DNA from: Cryptosporangium aurantiacum
GTDB taxonomy: Bacteria > Actinomycetota > Actinomycetes > Mycobacteriales > Cryptosporangiaceae
Assembly: GCF_900143005.1 (NCBI RefSeq)
Contig: NZ_FRCS01000003.1
Span: 558,001-622,000 of the forward strand
Reading direction: 5' to 3'
Length of the DNA: 64,000 nt
Positions 46,560 to 56,021 of the stretch are shown in pieces; position 1 is the first letter of the stretch, and the number at the start of each line of letters is the position of its first letter. The notes under the pieces were generated by a model, which searched no databases, was not told the origin of the DNA, and worked only from the letters and a program-made list of their open reading frames with translations. A program made the position numbers and the translations under genes.

Positions 46560-48104
46560 ATGGGAACTTCGAGAACACTGTTCGTCGCCGGCGCCGCGGC
46601 CGGATGCCTACTGATGGCGAGCGGAGCCGTCGCCCAGGCCAGCACCCCCCAGGCCCGACCCTCCGCTGGGCGCGTCAGCTGCGACGTCGCCGCTCTGCAA
46701 CGGCTGGTGTCCAGCAGCGCCACGATCGTGACCGCCCGGAGACTGGTCACCCCCGCCACGCACACCCCCTACTGCCGGGTCGACGGGACGGTGGCGACGT
46801 CGGGGCCGACCGGGCCCAACACCGTCAACTTCCAGGTGTCGTTACCGGACACCTTCACCAATCGGTACCTGTTCATCGGCGTCGGCAGCGCCGCCGGCGT
46901 CGTCCCCGACCCCGACGAGCAGCAGTTGAAGGAGGGTTGGGCGCAGGCCGGCACCGACGCTCGGGGGCCTGGTTCGCTGGCTGACTTCACGTTCGCGGTC
47001 AACCGCACGAAGGCGCTGGACTGGTCCAGCCGCGGCGTCCACCTCACCACCGGGGTGACGCAGGCCATCACGCGGGCCTACTACGGCCAGCCCAGGAAGC
47101 TCTACCGCTACCTCAGCGGCTGCTCCGGCGGCGGCCGGATGGGGCGGGTCGAGGCGGCCCAGTTCCCGACCGATTACGACGGGATCCTGGCCGGCGCACC
47201 GGGCGCGAACAACCTCAACATCCTCAAGTTCGGTCAGATCGTCGACCACCTGCTGCGCAAGCCCGAGTCCTGGGTATCGCCCGCCCAGCTCCAACAACTG
47301 GAGACCGCGGTGGTCAAGACCTACGACGCGGCTGACGGCGCGACCGACGGGCTCGTCCGCGACCCGAGCGTCATCGACACCGGCAACTTCGGAGAGTTAG
47401 GAATCTTCAATCCGGCTCAGCTCACCACAATTCGGCTGATTACCAGCGATCTGACGGTGGGTCAACGAATCTACAAGGGTTATTCGGCGTCGAATCCGAC
47501 CGGCTGGGCCGCGTTCCTCACCGGCACCACCCCGCCGGCCACCTGGGCGTCCGCTCCGCCGGCAGCGTTCATTCTGTTCGACACGAACACCCGTGCCATG
47601 TTCGGCCTGAACTACGACTTCCGCACCCAGATGAACTTCGACAACCCAGCCGACCTTCAGCGGTGGGTCTCCACGTTCGTCGAGGTCTTCCCCGGCCAGG
47701 AACCCACTCCGGACGACTTCGACGCGTTCCAGGCGCGCGGCGGCAAGATGGTGATCTGGCACGGAGTCAGCGACAACGGCATCTCGCTGGCCGACAACCT
47801 CCGGCAGTACCAGCAGCTCGCCCAGCACGAGGGTGGCTACGCAGCGGCACAGAAGTCAACCCGCTTCTTCACCGTCCCGGGGCTCCTGCACTGCGCCGGC
47901 GGGCCTGGCCCGCAGGACACGCCGACCGAGGGCCTCGCCGCGCTGGCGAACTGGGTGGAGCACGGCCAGGCTCCGGGGAACATCGTCGTCCATTCCGCCG
48001 CCAACCAGCCGGCGGCGAGCTTCCGTCTCTGTCCCGTCCCGAGCAAGCCGGTCTTCAAGGGTGGGAACCCCCTCGACGCGACCGCCTGGGGGTGCCGCGG
48101 CTGA
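46560..48104 (+). CDS. secreted tannase/feruloyl esterase family protein
   Basis: 514 residues with a signal peptide (hydrophobic stretch then AVAQAS near residue 28). The catalytic Ser sits in SGCSGGGRMG, the Asp in WHGVSDNGIS, and the His in VPGLLHCAGGPG, the signature of the tannase/feruloyl esterase family. Two Cys that bridge the catalytic Ser and His regions in the family are present (GCS and HCAG). AGAGGAG precedes the ATG at 46560. It likely releases phenolic acids from plant esters outside the cell. A hairpin terminator follows. Confidence 0.9.
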   Translation: MGTSRTLFVAGAAAGCLLMASGAVAQASTPQARPSAGRVSCDVAALQRLVSSSATIVTARRLVTPATHTPYCRVDGTVATSGPTGPNTVNFQVSLPDTFTNRYLFIGVGSAAGVVPDPDEQQLKEGWAQAGTDARGPGSLADFTFAVNRTKALDWSSRGVHLTTGVTQAITRAYYGQPRKLYRYLSGCSGGGRMGRVEAAQFPTDYDGILAGAPGANNLNILKFGQIVDHLLRKPESWVSPAQLQQLETAVVKTYDAADGATDGLVRDPSVIDTGNFGELGIFNPAQLTTIRLITSDLTVGQRIYKGYSASNPTGWAAFLTGTTPPATWASAPPAAFILFDTNTRAMFGLNYDFRTQMNFDNPADLQRWVSTFVEVFPGQEPTPDDFDAFQARGGKMVIWHGVSDNGISLADNLRQYQQLAQHEGGYAAAQKSTRFFTVPGLLHCAGGPGPQDTPTEGLAALANWVEHGQAPGNIVVHSAANQPAASFRLCPVPSKPVFKGGNPLDATAWGCRG

Positions 48105-48111
48105 GTCGCTC

Positions 48112-48143
48112 CGCCCCCGGTCGCGGTCGTGCGACCGGGGGCG
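48112..48143 (+). terminator. hairpin terminator after the tannase gene
   Basis: A perfect 13-bp inverted repeat CGCCCCCGGTCGC / GCGACCGGGGGCG with a 6-base loop, starting 8 bp after the tannase stop. There is no U-tract, as is common in high-GC actinobacteria. Confidence 0.75.
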
Positions 48144-48149
48144 CCGGCG

Positions 48150-48300
48150 TCAGTGCCGGACGCGTCCCGGCGCGTTCTCGTGCGGTTGGACGGCCAGCAG
48201 TACGCCGTCGGTCACCGTGATCCGTGCGGTCGCGCCCACGAGGACGTTGGAGACCCCGCGACTGGTGCCCGCCGGCAGGGCCTCCTCACGCAGCCAGACT
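48150..48300 (-). pseudogene. possible C-terminal gene fragment
   Basis: About 48 coding-like codons (GTSRGVSNVLVGATARITV ... APGRVRH, then TGA) with high third-position G/C but no start; upstream the frame is stopped near 48297. It could be the tail of a lost gene. The family is not recognised. Confidence 0.3.
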
Positions 48301-48369
48301 CAGCCTGCCGCATGCCGACCAGCCACATGCGACTGGCCCGGCCACCGACTTCGCGCCAGAACCGTTCTT

Positions 48370-49035
48370 TTAGCCCCCGTCCGGGAGCCGTTCCAGGCGC
48401 GGTAGCCTGCCGACCGTCTCGTACAGCGAGCCTAGGTCGTCAACTCCGCCCCGGCTCAGCCAGTAGTCGACCAATGCCGAGTTCGCGGACTCCAGCATCG
48501 CCGCCATGACGTGCACCTGCACGTCGTTGTCCGGATCGGTCCCAAGGGAACGCGCCAGCAGCGCGGTCAGCGCTGCCTGTATGCCGCTGCGCCGTTCGCC
48601 ATGTGCGCGGTGCATGACCTCGGGGGCCGTCTCGGCCGCTCTGCCCCACATGGCGTACGCGGCGAGGCTCTCGCCTTCCCGATCGGCCAGCCGGGGCCAG
48701 GTCGCCCAGATCGCGGGCACCGGGTCGTCGGTGGGGGCGAGTTCGGCGAATGCCTGGAGGATGACCCGGTTCTTCCGGCGCTGGAAGTCGAGGAGCAGAT
48801 CCTCCTTCGCGGGAAAGTGCCTGGTGACGGTGCGGATTGAGCATCCGGAGGCGGCGGCGATCTCCTCCACGGTCACCTGAGAGTACGTACGTTCGGCGAA
48901 CAGCCGCCACGCGGTCGACTCGATCTTCGCCGCGATGCGCTGACGCCGCCGTACCCAACCGTCGCTGAGTTGTTTCGCTTCGTCGTCGCCGCCGGGGGCG
49001 ATCCGGTCGACCGATGGGTCCTTTTCCGCTTGCAC
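48370..49035 (-). CDS. TetR family repressor
   Basis: About 221 residues with a TetR helix-turn-helix (YSQVTVEEIAAASGCSIRTVTRHFPAKED) and a helical effector domain. The first GTG that leaves the operator outside the gene (49033-49035) is preferred; a TTG at 49084-49086 would start within the palindrome. It is divergent from the amidase gene and two palindromes with TTTGACC half-sites separate them, so it should repress the amidase-MFS-serine dehydratase genes and itself. Confidence 0.88.
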   Translation of the reverse strand: MQAEKDPSVDRIAPGGDDEAKQLSDGWVRRRQRIAAKIESTAWRLFAERTYSQVTVEEIAAASGCSIRTVTRHFPAKEDLLLDFQRRKNRVILQAFAELAPTDDPVPAIWATWPRLADREGESLAAYAMWGRAAETAPEVMHRAHGERRSGIQAALTALLARSLGTDPDNDVQVHVMAAMLESANSALVDYWLSRGGVDDLGSLYETVGRLPRLERLPDGG

Positions 49036-49084
49036 GGCTCTCAGCCTGCCACGGCGCCGGCGATACCTGAACGGCCGGGTTGAC

Positions 49085-49109
49085 AACTTTGACCTGCTCG
49101 GTCAAAGTT
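49085..49109. promoter_or_regulatory. perfect 25-bp palindromic TetR operator
   Basis: AACTTTGACC-N5-GGTCAAAGTT, 10 of 10 paired bases. It lies in the divergent TetR/amidase promoter, about 50 bp from the chosen TetR start. Confidence 0.8.
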
Positions 49110-49120
49110 CTCCAATGATT

Positions 49121-49135
49121 TGACCGATCCGGTCA
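49121..49135. promoter_or_regulatory. second TetR operator half-match
   Basis: TGACC-GATCC-GGTCA repeats the inner half-sites and 5-bp spacer of the palindrome 31 bp away (centre to centre), so it is likely a weaker second site for the same protein, closer to the amidase. Confidence 0.65.
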
Positions 49136-49192
49136 TTCTATTTCCACCTGGTGGTGGCGAAGCCGCTTCCGTGTGCAAGGAGAAGTAGCTCC

Positions 49193-50617
49193 ATGACCGA
49201 AGAACTGACTTGGTTGGACGCCTGGTCGATCCGAGAACTGATCGTGCGCGGTGAGATCTCCGCGACCACCGTCGTGGACCACTTCCTCGGCAGGATCGAG
49301 GAGTTCAACCCGACGCTGCGCGCTTTCGCGCATTTGGACCCCACCAGCGCTCGTAAGCAGGCGCGCCTCGCCGACGAGGCGCAGCGGCAGGGCGACACAC
49401 TCGGACCTCTGCACGGCATCCCGATCGCCGTGAAGGAGAACCTGAGCGTCGCCGGCGTTGCGTTCAGCTTCCCTCGGCGCGGAATGTCCGGGGTGTCCGC
49501 CTACGACGCCATCGCCGTCGAGCGCCTGCGTGCGGCCGGTGCCGTCATCGTCGGGACCAACACCATGATGGGGACCAGCGCGGCCCGGCCGTCCGAGGCG
49601 CAGCCAGAGGCGCCCATGGTCGGCATGTTCAACTGGGCGGCGGAGGCACGTAACCCGTGGGACACCGCGCGTGTGCCCGGCTGGTCGAGTGCGGGCGGAG
49701 CCGCCGCGACGGCGGCCGGGCTGCTGCCCGTCACGATCGGCAGCGACGGCGGTGGCTCGACCCGCCTGCCGGCCGCGTTCTCCGGCGTCGTCGGCGTTCA
49801 TCCGACCCAGGGCCTGATCCCGCACGTCGACTACACGCGGGCGGCGCTGCGGCTCACCGCGACGAACGGGCCGCTGACCCGCAGTGTGCGCGATGCCGCT
49901 TTGGTCACCCAGGTGCTGGCCGGGCCGGACGGGCGCGACTACATCTGTATCCAGCAGCAGCCTGCGGACTACCTCGCTGCCCTCGAGGACGGCATCGACG
50001 GCATGCGGCTGGCGTGGACCGACGACTACGGATTCGCGGCCGAACACGCGACCGAGGAGAGCCCGCGAGTCATCGCTCTGGCCCGGGAGGTGGCGTTCGG
50101 GCTGCACCGTGCCGGTGCTGTCGTCGAGGAGACCAGCATGGTCTGGGAGTCCGCCCGGCGCGGCGGCGGACCCGGCGTCGGCGAGCCGGCCGTCTACGAG
50201 ATCGACGTCAGTGCGAACACCCACCCGCTGCCGGCCACTGATCCTGAGCTCTACCGCGCGGCGTTGGAATGGCGTGCGCGCAACTGGGAGGGCTTCCAGT
50301 CGCTGTTCGCCGACTATGACCTGCTGCTCTCGGTGACCAGCCAGCACATCGCCCCGACGTGGGAGGAATGGCAGGACAGCTGGACCACCGCGAAGCACGC
50401 CGCGGTCCCCGGTGGCTACGCGGAGATCTACACCGCACACACCGTGCTGTTCAACCTGCTCGGCTTCCCGGCGGTGACCGTGCCGTGCGGTTTCGTCGAC
50501 GGCATGCCCGTCGGCCTGCAGATCGTCGGCCCGCCCAGCTCCGAGGACCGGATCTTCCGGCTCGCCTCGGCCGTCCAGCAGGCATACCCCCGCAGCGAAC
50601 GTCCGTCGCTGAGCTGA
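49193..50617 (+). CDS. amidase signature family enzyme
   Basis: A 474-residue amidase with the Ser-cisSer-Lys triad: Lys in IAVKENLS, the cis-Ser in PGWSSAGGAA (family SSGGS), and the nucleophile in GSDGGGSTRLPAA. This family hydrolyses amides, for example aryl-acylamides or glutamyl-tRNA-type substrates; this stand-alone enzyme is catabolic. AAGGAGAAG lies about 8-10 bp before the ATG. It opens the operon amidase - MFS - L-serine dehydratase. Confidence 0.9.
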   Translation: MTEELTWLDAWSIRELIVRGEISATTVVDHFLGRIEEFNPTLRAFAHLDPTSARKQARLADEAQRQGDTLGPLHGIPIAVKENLSVAGVAFSFPRRGMSGVSAYDAIAVERLRAAGAVIVGTNTMMGTSAARPSEAQPEAPMVGMFNWAAEARNPWDTARVPGWSSAGGAAATAAGLLPVTIGSDGGGSTRLPAAFSGVVGVHPTQGLIPHVDYTRAALRLTATNGPLTRSVRDAALVTQVLAGPDGRDYICIQQQPADYLAALEDGIDGMRLAWTDDYGFAAEHATEESPRVIALAREVAFGLHRAGAVVEETSMVWESARRGGGPGVGEPAVYEIDVSANTHPLPATDPELYRAALEWRARNWEGFQSLFADYDLLLSVTSQHIAPTWEEWQDSWTTAKHAAVPGGYAEIYTAHTVLFNLLGFPAVTVPCGFVDGMPVGLQIVGPPSSEDRIFRLASAVQQAYPRSERPSLS

Positions 50618-50702
50618 CCTTTCGGCCGCGCCCCCGCCGGCAGTGTTCTTCCACATCCTTGCGGCCGCCGCTCCGGCCGGCTACCGAAAGGCAGTCACCT
50701 CA

Positions 50703-51998
50703 GTGCCATCCCGTGAATCCCCGCCCGCGAAGCGCCAGCTTCTGGCCGCCTGCGTCGGTTCGATCGTCGAATCCTTCGACTGGCTCATCTACGCCGTGCT
50801 CGCACCGTATTTCGCCGGCGCGATGTTCCCCGGTGACGACCCGGTCGCCCAGCTACTCGCCTCCTACCTGGTCTTCGCCGTCGGGTTCCTGGTCCGGCCG
50901 GTGGGCGCGGTCGTCATGGGCCGGCTCACCGACCGGCGTGGCCGCCGCTACTCGCTGGTGGTCTCGGTCGCGCTCATCTCGGTCAGCTCGCTGATCATCG
51001 CCCTGACCCCGGACGCGGGCGCCATCGGCATCTTCGCGGCGGTAATCGTCGTCATCGCCAGGCTCGTCCAGGGCCTGGCGATGAGCGGCGAACAGACCGC
51101 GGCGGGAACGTACGTCGTGGAAACCGCACCACCGGACCGTCGTTTCCTCTACGGAGCGTTGCTCAGCAGCGCCAACTACGTCGGGCAGCTCCTCGCGCTG
51201 GCCACCCTGGCGGTGCTCCTCGGAGTCCTCGGATCCGAAGGCCTGGAGTCAGGAGCGTGGCGCATCGGGTTCGCCGTGTGTGCGGTGCTGGGCCTGGTCG
51301 CCTTGTGGATCAGGAGGGCCGCACCGGAGAGCGACACCTACCTCGAGCAGGTGGCAGAGCAACGGCAGGCGGCGCAACTCCCGCTGCTGCGCGCCCACTG
51401 GCGTCAAGCGGTGGCGGTGTTCCTGCTGATCGTTCCGGCCACAATGGGCCTGTACTTCGTGACGGCGTACCTGCCGGTCTTCCTCGACGACGCCGGTGTC
51501 GCCGACAAGGCGGACATCTCCCGTTACCTGCCCCTGTTGATGATCTATCTGATCGCCGTCATCGCGCTGGCCGGCCGCCTCGCGGACCGCTTCGGCGGCC
51601 TGCGCGTCCTGCGCGCCGGGCTCGTGGTGCTGGTCGTCACGACCGCGCCGGTCATCCTGGCCCTGCAGTCCGGGGCGCTGCCGGTCATCCCCGGCTCGCT
51701 GCTCTACCTGACCGTCCTCGGGGTGATCACCGCACCGATCGGCATCATCACGCCGCAACTGTTCCCGCCACAGATCCGCGCGGTGGGAGCCGGACTGCCA
51801 AGCATGATCGGCGTCGCGCTGTTCGGAGGCACCTTCGCGCTGGTCGCGACCGCATTGTCCGCCGCCGGACACGCTGGTCTCCTGCCCTGGTACGTCACTC
51901 TGGGATCGGTCCTCGGGCTCACCGGTGGGCTGCTCGTCCGGCAGGGCGACTTGTACGACGCGCGGCACTCCGCCCAACCCGACGCCGTCCCCGCCTGA
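50703..51998 (+). CDS. MHS-type MFS transporter
   Basis: 431 residues with 12 hydrophobic segments and the metabolite:H+ symporter family traits: SIVESFDWLIYAVLAPYF in helix 1, the GRLTDRRGRRYSL loop, and a long LVQGLAMSGEQTAAGTYVVE helix region. The GTG start at 50703 follows AAAGG. Members import osmolytes, organic acids or amino acids. Between the amidase and the serine dehydratase, it may bring in the amide substrate (inference). Confidence 0.88.
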   Translation: MPSRESPPAKRQLLAACVGSIVESFDWLIYAVLAPYFAGAMFPGDDPVAQLLASYLVFAVGFLVRPVGAVVMGRLTDRRGRRYSLVVSVALISVSSLIIALTPDAGAIGIFAAVIVVIARLVQGLAMSGEQTAAGTYVVETAPPDRRFLYGALLSSANYVGQLLALATLAVLLGVLGSEGLESGAWRIGFAVCAVLGLVALWIRRAAPESDTYLEQVAEQRQAAQLPLLRAHWRQAVAVFLLIVPATMGLYFVTAYLPVFLDDAGVADKADISRYLPLLMIYLIAVIALAGRLADRFGGLRVLRAGLVVLVVTTAPVILALQSGALPVIPGSLLYLTVLGVITAPIGIITPQLFPPQIRAVGAGLPSMIGVALFGGTFALVATALSAAGHAGLLPWYVTLGSVLGLTGGLLVRQGDLYDARHSAQPDAVPA

Positions 51999-52123
51999 GC
52001 GTCGGGACAACCCCACCGGAACCGCTGGGACCGCACCACCATCCGCCGTCCGAGCCGCGAATCGCTCAACGGCGGTGAGACGGACCCTGCCCAGCGCGGC
52101 GACCACCCCCGGGAGTATTGCTG

Positions 52124-53428
52124 ATGACCGTCTCGATCCTCGATCTGTTCTCGATCGGCATCGGTCCGTCCAGCTCGCACACGGTCGGCCCCATGCGCGC
52201 CGCCCGGATGTTCACGCGACACCTCGCAGGCTCGGCCACGGCCATCCGGGCCGAGCTGTTCGGATCGTTGGGCGCGACAGGTCCGGGCCATGGCACGCCG
52301 AAGGCGGTCATGCTGGGCCTGGCCGGTGAGAAGCCGGAGACGGTCGATGTCACGGCCGAACCGGCCATGGACGGCCGGGTCACACTGCCCGGCGGGCAGC
52401 AGGCGAAGGTCGATCTGGTGCTCCATCGCCGCCGGTCACTGCCGGGCCATCCCAACGGCATGACCTTTTCCGCGTACGACCACAGCGGGGCGGAACTGGC
52501 CAGCAGAACCTACTACTCCATCGGTGGAGGATTTGTCATCGAGGAGACCGGCGGCACAGGACGTACGAATGACACGTATGACATCGGCAGCGGCGCCGAA
52601 ATGCTGGCAGCCACCCGGACCACCGGTTTGTCGGTCTCGGGCCTGACCTTGGCGCAGGAGGCCATGAAGCGGCCGGAGGCCGAGGTCCGCGCCGAACTGC
52701 TGCGGATCTGGGAGGTCATGCGCGACTGCATCGACGCAGGGCTTCAGGCCGAGGGTGTGCTGCCCGGTGGGCTGCGGGTACGGCGTCGTGCAGCCGCGGC
52801 GGCACGGCAACTGCGTGCCGCCGGCGATCCGGCCGGGCACACGATGGAATGGCTGACCGTCTTCGCGATGGCAGTCAATGAACAGAACGCCGCCGGTGGC
52901 CGGATCGTCACGGCCCCGACCAACGGCGCGGCGGGAATCCTCCCCGCCGTGCTGAGGTACTACCTGGAGTTCATTCCCGGCGCCAACGACGCCGATGTCG
53001 TCCGGTTCCTGCTCGCCGCCGGAGCGATCGGTCTGCTCATCAAACAGCACGCGTCGATAGCGGGGGCCGACGTGGGGTGTCAGGGAGAGGTCGGCTCCGC
53101 CTGCGCGATGGCCGCGGCCGGCCTCGCCGAAGTCCTCGGCGGCACACCCGAGCAGGTGGAGAACGCCGCCGAGATCGGCATGGAACACAACCTGGGCCTG
53201 ACCTGCGATCCCGTCGGCGGTCTGGTCCAGATCCCATGCATCGAACGCAACGGGATAGCCGCCGTGAAAGCCGTCACCGCCGCGAAGCTGGCATTACGTG
53301 GTGACGGCCTCCACCACGTCTCCCTCGACAAGGTCATCAAAACGATGAAGGAGACCGGCGCCGACATGAAGAGCAAGTACAAGGAGACTGCCCGGGGCGG
53401 ACTCGCCGTCAACGTCATCGAATGCTGA
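52124..53428 (+). CDS. sdaA: L-serine ammonia-lyase (iron-sulfur)
   Basis: A 434-residue one-chain L-serine dehydratase converting L-serine to pyruvate and ammonia. Landmarks: [18 protein letters not shown] at the N-terminus, and the [4Fe-4S] Cys motifs [14 protein letters not shown] and [13 protein letters not shown] near the C-terminus. The ATG at 52124 follows GGGAG. It is 125 bp after the MFS gene, probably the same transcript. Its presence suggests the amidase/transporter genes handle a serine-yielding compound. Confidence 0.93.
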   Translation: MTVSILDLFSIGIGPSSSHTVGPMRAARMFTRHLAGSATAIRAELFGSLGATGPGHGTPKAVMLGLAGEKPETVDVTAEPAMDGRVTLPGGQQAKVDLVLHRRRSLPGHPNGMTFSAYDHSGAELASRTYYSIGGGFVIEETGGTGRTNDTYDIGSGAEMLAATRTTGLSVSGLTLAQEAMKRPEAEVRAELLRIWEVMRDCIDAGLQAEGVLPGGLRVRRRAAAAARQLRAAGDPAGHTMEWLTVFAMAVNEQNAAGGRIVTAPTNGAAGILPAVLRYYLEFIPGANDADVVRFLLAAGAIGLLIKQHASIAGADVGCQGEVGSACAMAAAGLAEVLGGTPEQVENAAEIGMEHNLGLTCDPVGGLVQIPCIERNGIAAVKAVTAAKLALRGDGLHHVSLDKVIKTMKETGADMKSKYKETARGGLAVNVIEC

Positions 53429-53572
53429 TCAGACCACAGGGACCGGCGCGGCCGGTTCCGCATCGGTGGGCCTGAACCACTCGGAACCGACATCCTCGGC
53501 CGCAGCATCTGCGAAGGACCCTGGCTCCCGGTCACGGCATCCGCTCACCCATGTCCAGCAACTGGAGGAACT

Positions 53573-55081
53573 ATGAGTACGAGGCGACGAGCCCAGAGGG
53601 GCGCCCGGCTGTCCGCGGTCACAGCGCTCACGCTGTTGATACTGATCCCAGCCGCAGCCGGGACGGCTGGGGCGGCCCCGAGGGCATCCGGGCCGGCGGG
53701 CGATGCGGATGTGTGCACGGTCGCGGCGCCAGACGCTGTTCCGGGCACTCCTGCGTGGACGGAGCGGGAGCTCACGAACCTGCAGTGCTCTTCGCAGGGG
53801 TCGAAGGACTACAACGCGAGCCCGGCCTACCAGAAGGCGTTCGCCGACCTCCAGGCTGCCTGGTCCGGCGACGAAGGCCGTGCCGTGATCTCAGGTCTGG
53901 TCGTCGGAGACCCGCTGCGCTACCCGCCGGTCTACTGGGACGACAAGCGTGGGCAGTACGAGCACGTCTGGATCGACATCCCGAACCGCGGGAGGATCTC
54001 AGCCGAGATCTTCGCGCCGCTCGCGGACCCGTCGAAGCGGCTCAAGGCCGATCGTCCGCCCTACCCGGCCGTGCTGATCGAGCACGGCGGCCGCGGGCTT
54101 AAGGAACCGCACTGGCAGGACGCCGAGGTGCTGGCCGAGGCCGGCTACGTCGTGCTCAGCATTGATGTTCCGGGCGGCGCGGGCGGCTCCATCAGCCCCA
54201 CGGTAGCGCCGGCCGAGCCGATGGCGCTGCACGCGGCGCGGCATGCCCTCGACTATCTGCTCTCCGCCCCTGGGAAACCCACCGCGACGGGGCAGGTGAA
54301 CCCGTGGCACGCCCTTGTGGACGAGCGCAAGGTCGCCACCCTAGGACAGTCGCTGGGGGCCATCACCACCAGCTACCTCGCCCAGGTCGATCCCCGGGTG
54401 GACACCGCCGTCGCCTATGACAGCTGCGAATACCGACTCGATGCCCTCGGCAACACAGGGCCGGACCCGACGAGCAACACCAATACCGGCGGCGGGTGCC
54501 GGACCAGCCCGAGGCCGCTGCTCCCGGAGCAGCTCAGGACCCCACGGCTGGCCATCCAGGCCGACTACTACAACTCCAACGACGTCCCCCGCACGCAGGC
54601 GCCGGACCCGCACCACAAGGACGAATACCACCGAGCCCTCGTCGCGAAGGACATCGAGAGCATGCACGTCAGCCTGCGGGCCGGTCAGCACAACGAGACG
54701 GCCTTCGCCCGGCCCGGCAACACGAACCAGACGCGCTACGGCCTCGCCGCCCACCACTACTACACGATCGCCTGGCTGGACTACCAGCTCAAGGGCGACC
54801 GGCCGCGCCAGAAGGTCGACGCCTGCCGCCGCTTGACGGCTGAGGTCTTCGACAAATCTGCCGACGTGTACGAGATCGGCTCTGGGAGCTTCGACCCTGC
54901 CCGCGCGGAGAAGGCGGGCGATGTGCTGGCGGGGAACGTGCCGTGGACGGTCGGCGGGCTGCCGGTCGACGACCGGCTGTCGTTCTACTTCGCCTCGGGC
55001 TACCACCTGGGCAACGGCACCGTGCGGAACGACGACATGCGCAATGACGACGGCGCGGCCAACTGCGCGAAGCTTCTCTAG
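53573..55081 (+). CDS. secreted alpha/beta hydrolase family protein
   Basis: 502 residues with an N-terminal signal peptide (basic RRRAQRGAR, a hydrophobic core and cleavage after GTAGAA). The alpha/beta core includes PAVLIEHGGRG (oxyanion HGG), the nucleophile elbow TLGQSLGAI (about residue 260) and a late GQHNETAF that carries a His. It is large for the family. The ATG follows GGAGGAACT. The substrate is unknown; its secretion and position suggest an extracellular esterase. Confidence 0.8.
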   Translation: MSTRRRAQRGARLSAVTALTLLILIPAAAGTAGAAPRASGPAGDADVCTVAAPDAVPGTPAWTERELTNLQCSSQGSKDYNASPAYQKAFADLQAAWSGDEGRAVISGLVVGDPLRYPPVYWDDKRGQYEHVWIDIPNRGRISAEIFAPLADPSKRLKADRPPYPAVLIEHGGRGLKEPHWQDAEVLAEAGYVVLSIDVPGGAGGSISPTVAPAEPMALHAARHALDYLLSAPGKPTATGQVNPWHALVDERKVATLGQSLGAITTSYLAQVDPRVDTAVAYDSCEYRLDALGNTGPDPTSNTNTGGGCRTSPRPLLPEQLRTPRLAIQADYYNSNDVPRTQAPDPHHKDEYHRALVAKDIESMHVSLRAGQHNETAFARPGNTNQTRYGLAAHHYYTIAWLDYQLKGDRPRQKVDACRRLTAEVFDKSADVYEIGSGSFDPARAEKAGDVLAGNVPWTVGGLPVDDRLSFYFASGYHLGNGTVRNDDMRNDDGAANCAKLL

Positions 55082-55380
55082 CCGAGGGAAACGAGCAGTC
55101 GGTGACGGCGGCGGTCCCCGAGCCCGGGACCGACCGATCCGGGTGAGTTCGCCTGGCCGATCCAGGGAGACCGGACCGTCACGTGGTCGGAGGTCACCAA
55201 CCAGGGCCTCGATGGCGCGTCGACGCCGGCGTCGGCCCCGAACGGGGCAGTCGTGGTCGCCGGCCTCAGCCACCTCGCGGACACTGATGCGTCGGTCGGT
55301 GAACTGGCCACGCTGCCGCTCGTCCGCCAAGGGCCCGTAGGGCGCTTACGCTGGGCGAGTATTCGGGGTCGCCGTGGCGT
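55082..55380. other. intergenic, no gene seen
   Basis: About 300 bp after the secreted hydrolase without a supported gene. Short open stretches exist in several frames but none has a ribosome-binding site or recognisable motif. Confidence 0.4.
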
Positions 55381-55567
55381 CGGGTTGCGATGCTGGTGCT
55401 CAAGGGCGCGGAGCCGATGGACGTCAGCATTCGCGCAAGTGTTCGCGACGCGCGAGCGACCGCCAGGAGCCGCCGCCGTAGTCGTCGACGTGCTGGTCGC
55501 CGGTTCGGTGCGATCGCCGGAGCCGGTGGCAGGCGCAGCGCGCACGGAGAGAGAAGCCGCTGACTGA
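55381..55567 (+). pseudogene. GlxA-type AraC regulator, N-terminal remnant
   Basis: RVAMLVLKGAEPMDVSI, followed after a frameshift near 55430 by FAQVFATRERPP, matches the beginning of GlxA/DJ-1-domain AraC regulators (RVAVLVLDGVxPFDLGxPxQVF). The rest of the domain and the AraC helix-turn-helix are absent. It is a small relic, read with moderate certainty. Confidence 0.45.
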
Positions 55568-56021
55568 CTGATAGCTTCGCCCGGCCGTACGCGATGGCCG
55601 CTATTGCCACCGACGACAACACCACCGGTCCCTGGCACGGCATGCCGACCATCACCGGATGGATCACGCGCCCGGAAGAACCCGATCCGCCGCCCCCGGC
55701 CGACGGTAGACGGCAAACGGTTCGCCCCGCACGTCGCAGCGGCCGCGGATTGCTCTGCCGGTCCTGCCCCCCGGCGCCGAGCGCGGGGCGCTCCGACGCA
55801 CTGCAGCCCAGAGTGGCGCGGGATGACAATGAACCCTCATCACGGCCGAACGATTGCCAGTAGTCCTGATCGGCGGCGCGTGACCGTTGTCAGCCCGCCT
55901 GGGACGTGACCATTGCAGTGCACTACCAGGGCGGCGTCGGAATCGCAGGATGCCCCGACGGCTTGAGCGGCTCAGTCGACCTGCGAGGTGATGCGGGCAG
56001 CCGTGGCCTGAGGCGCCGACA
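55568..56021. other. intergenic, no gene seen
   Basis: Roughly 450 bp of mixed composition. A 90-codon open frame (55594-55863, plus) lacks a ribosome-binding site and resembles nothing I know, so I do not call it. Confidence 0.4.

Noticed and set aside
49133-50656. A 507-codon minus-strand open frame opposite the amidase
   Set aside because: The amidase on the plus strand has the full catalytic triad, a good start and operon context.
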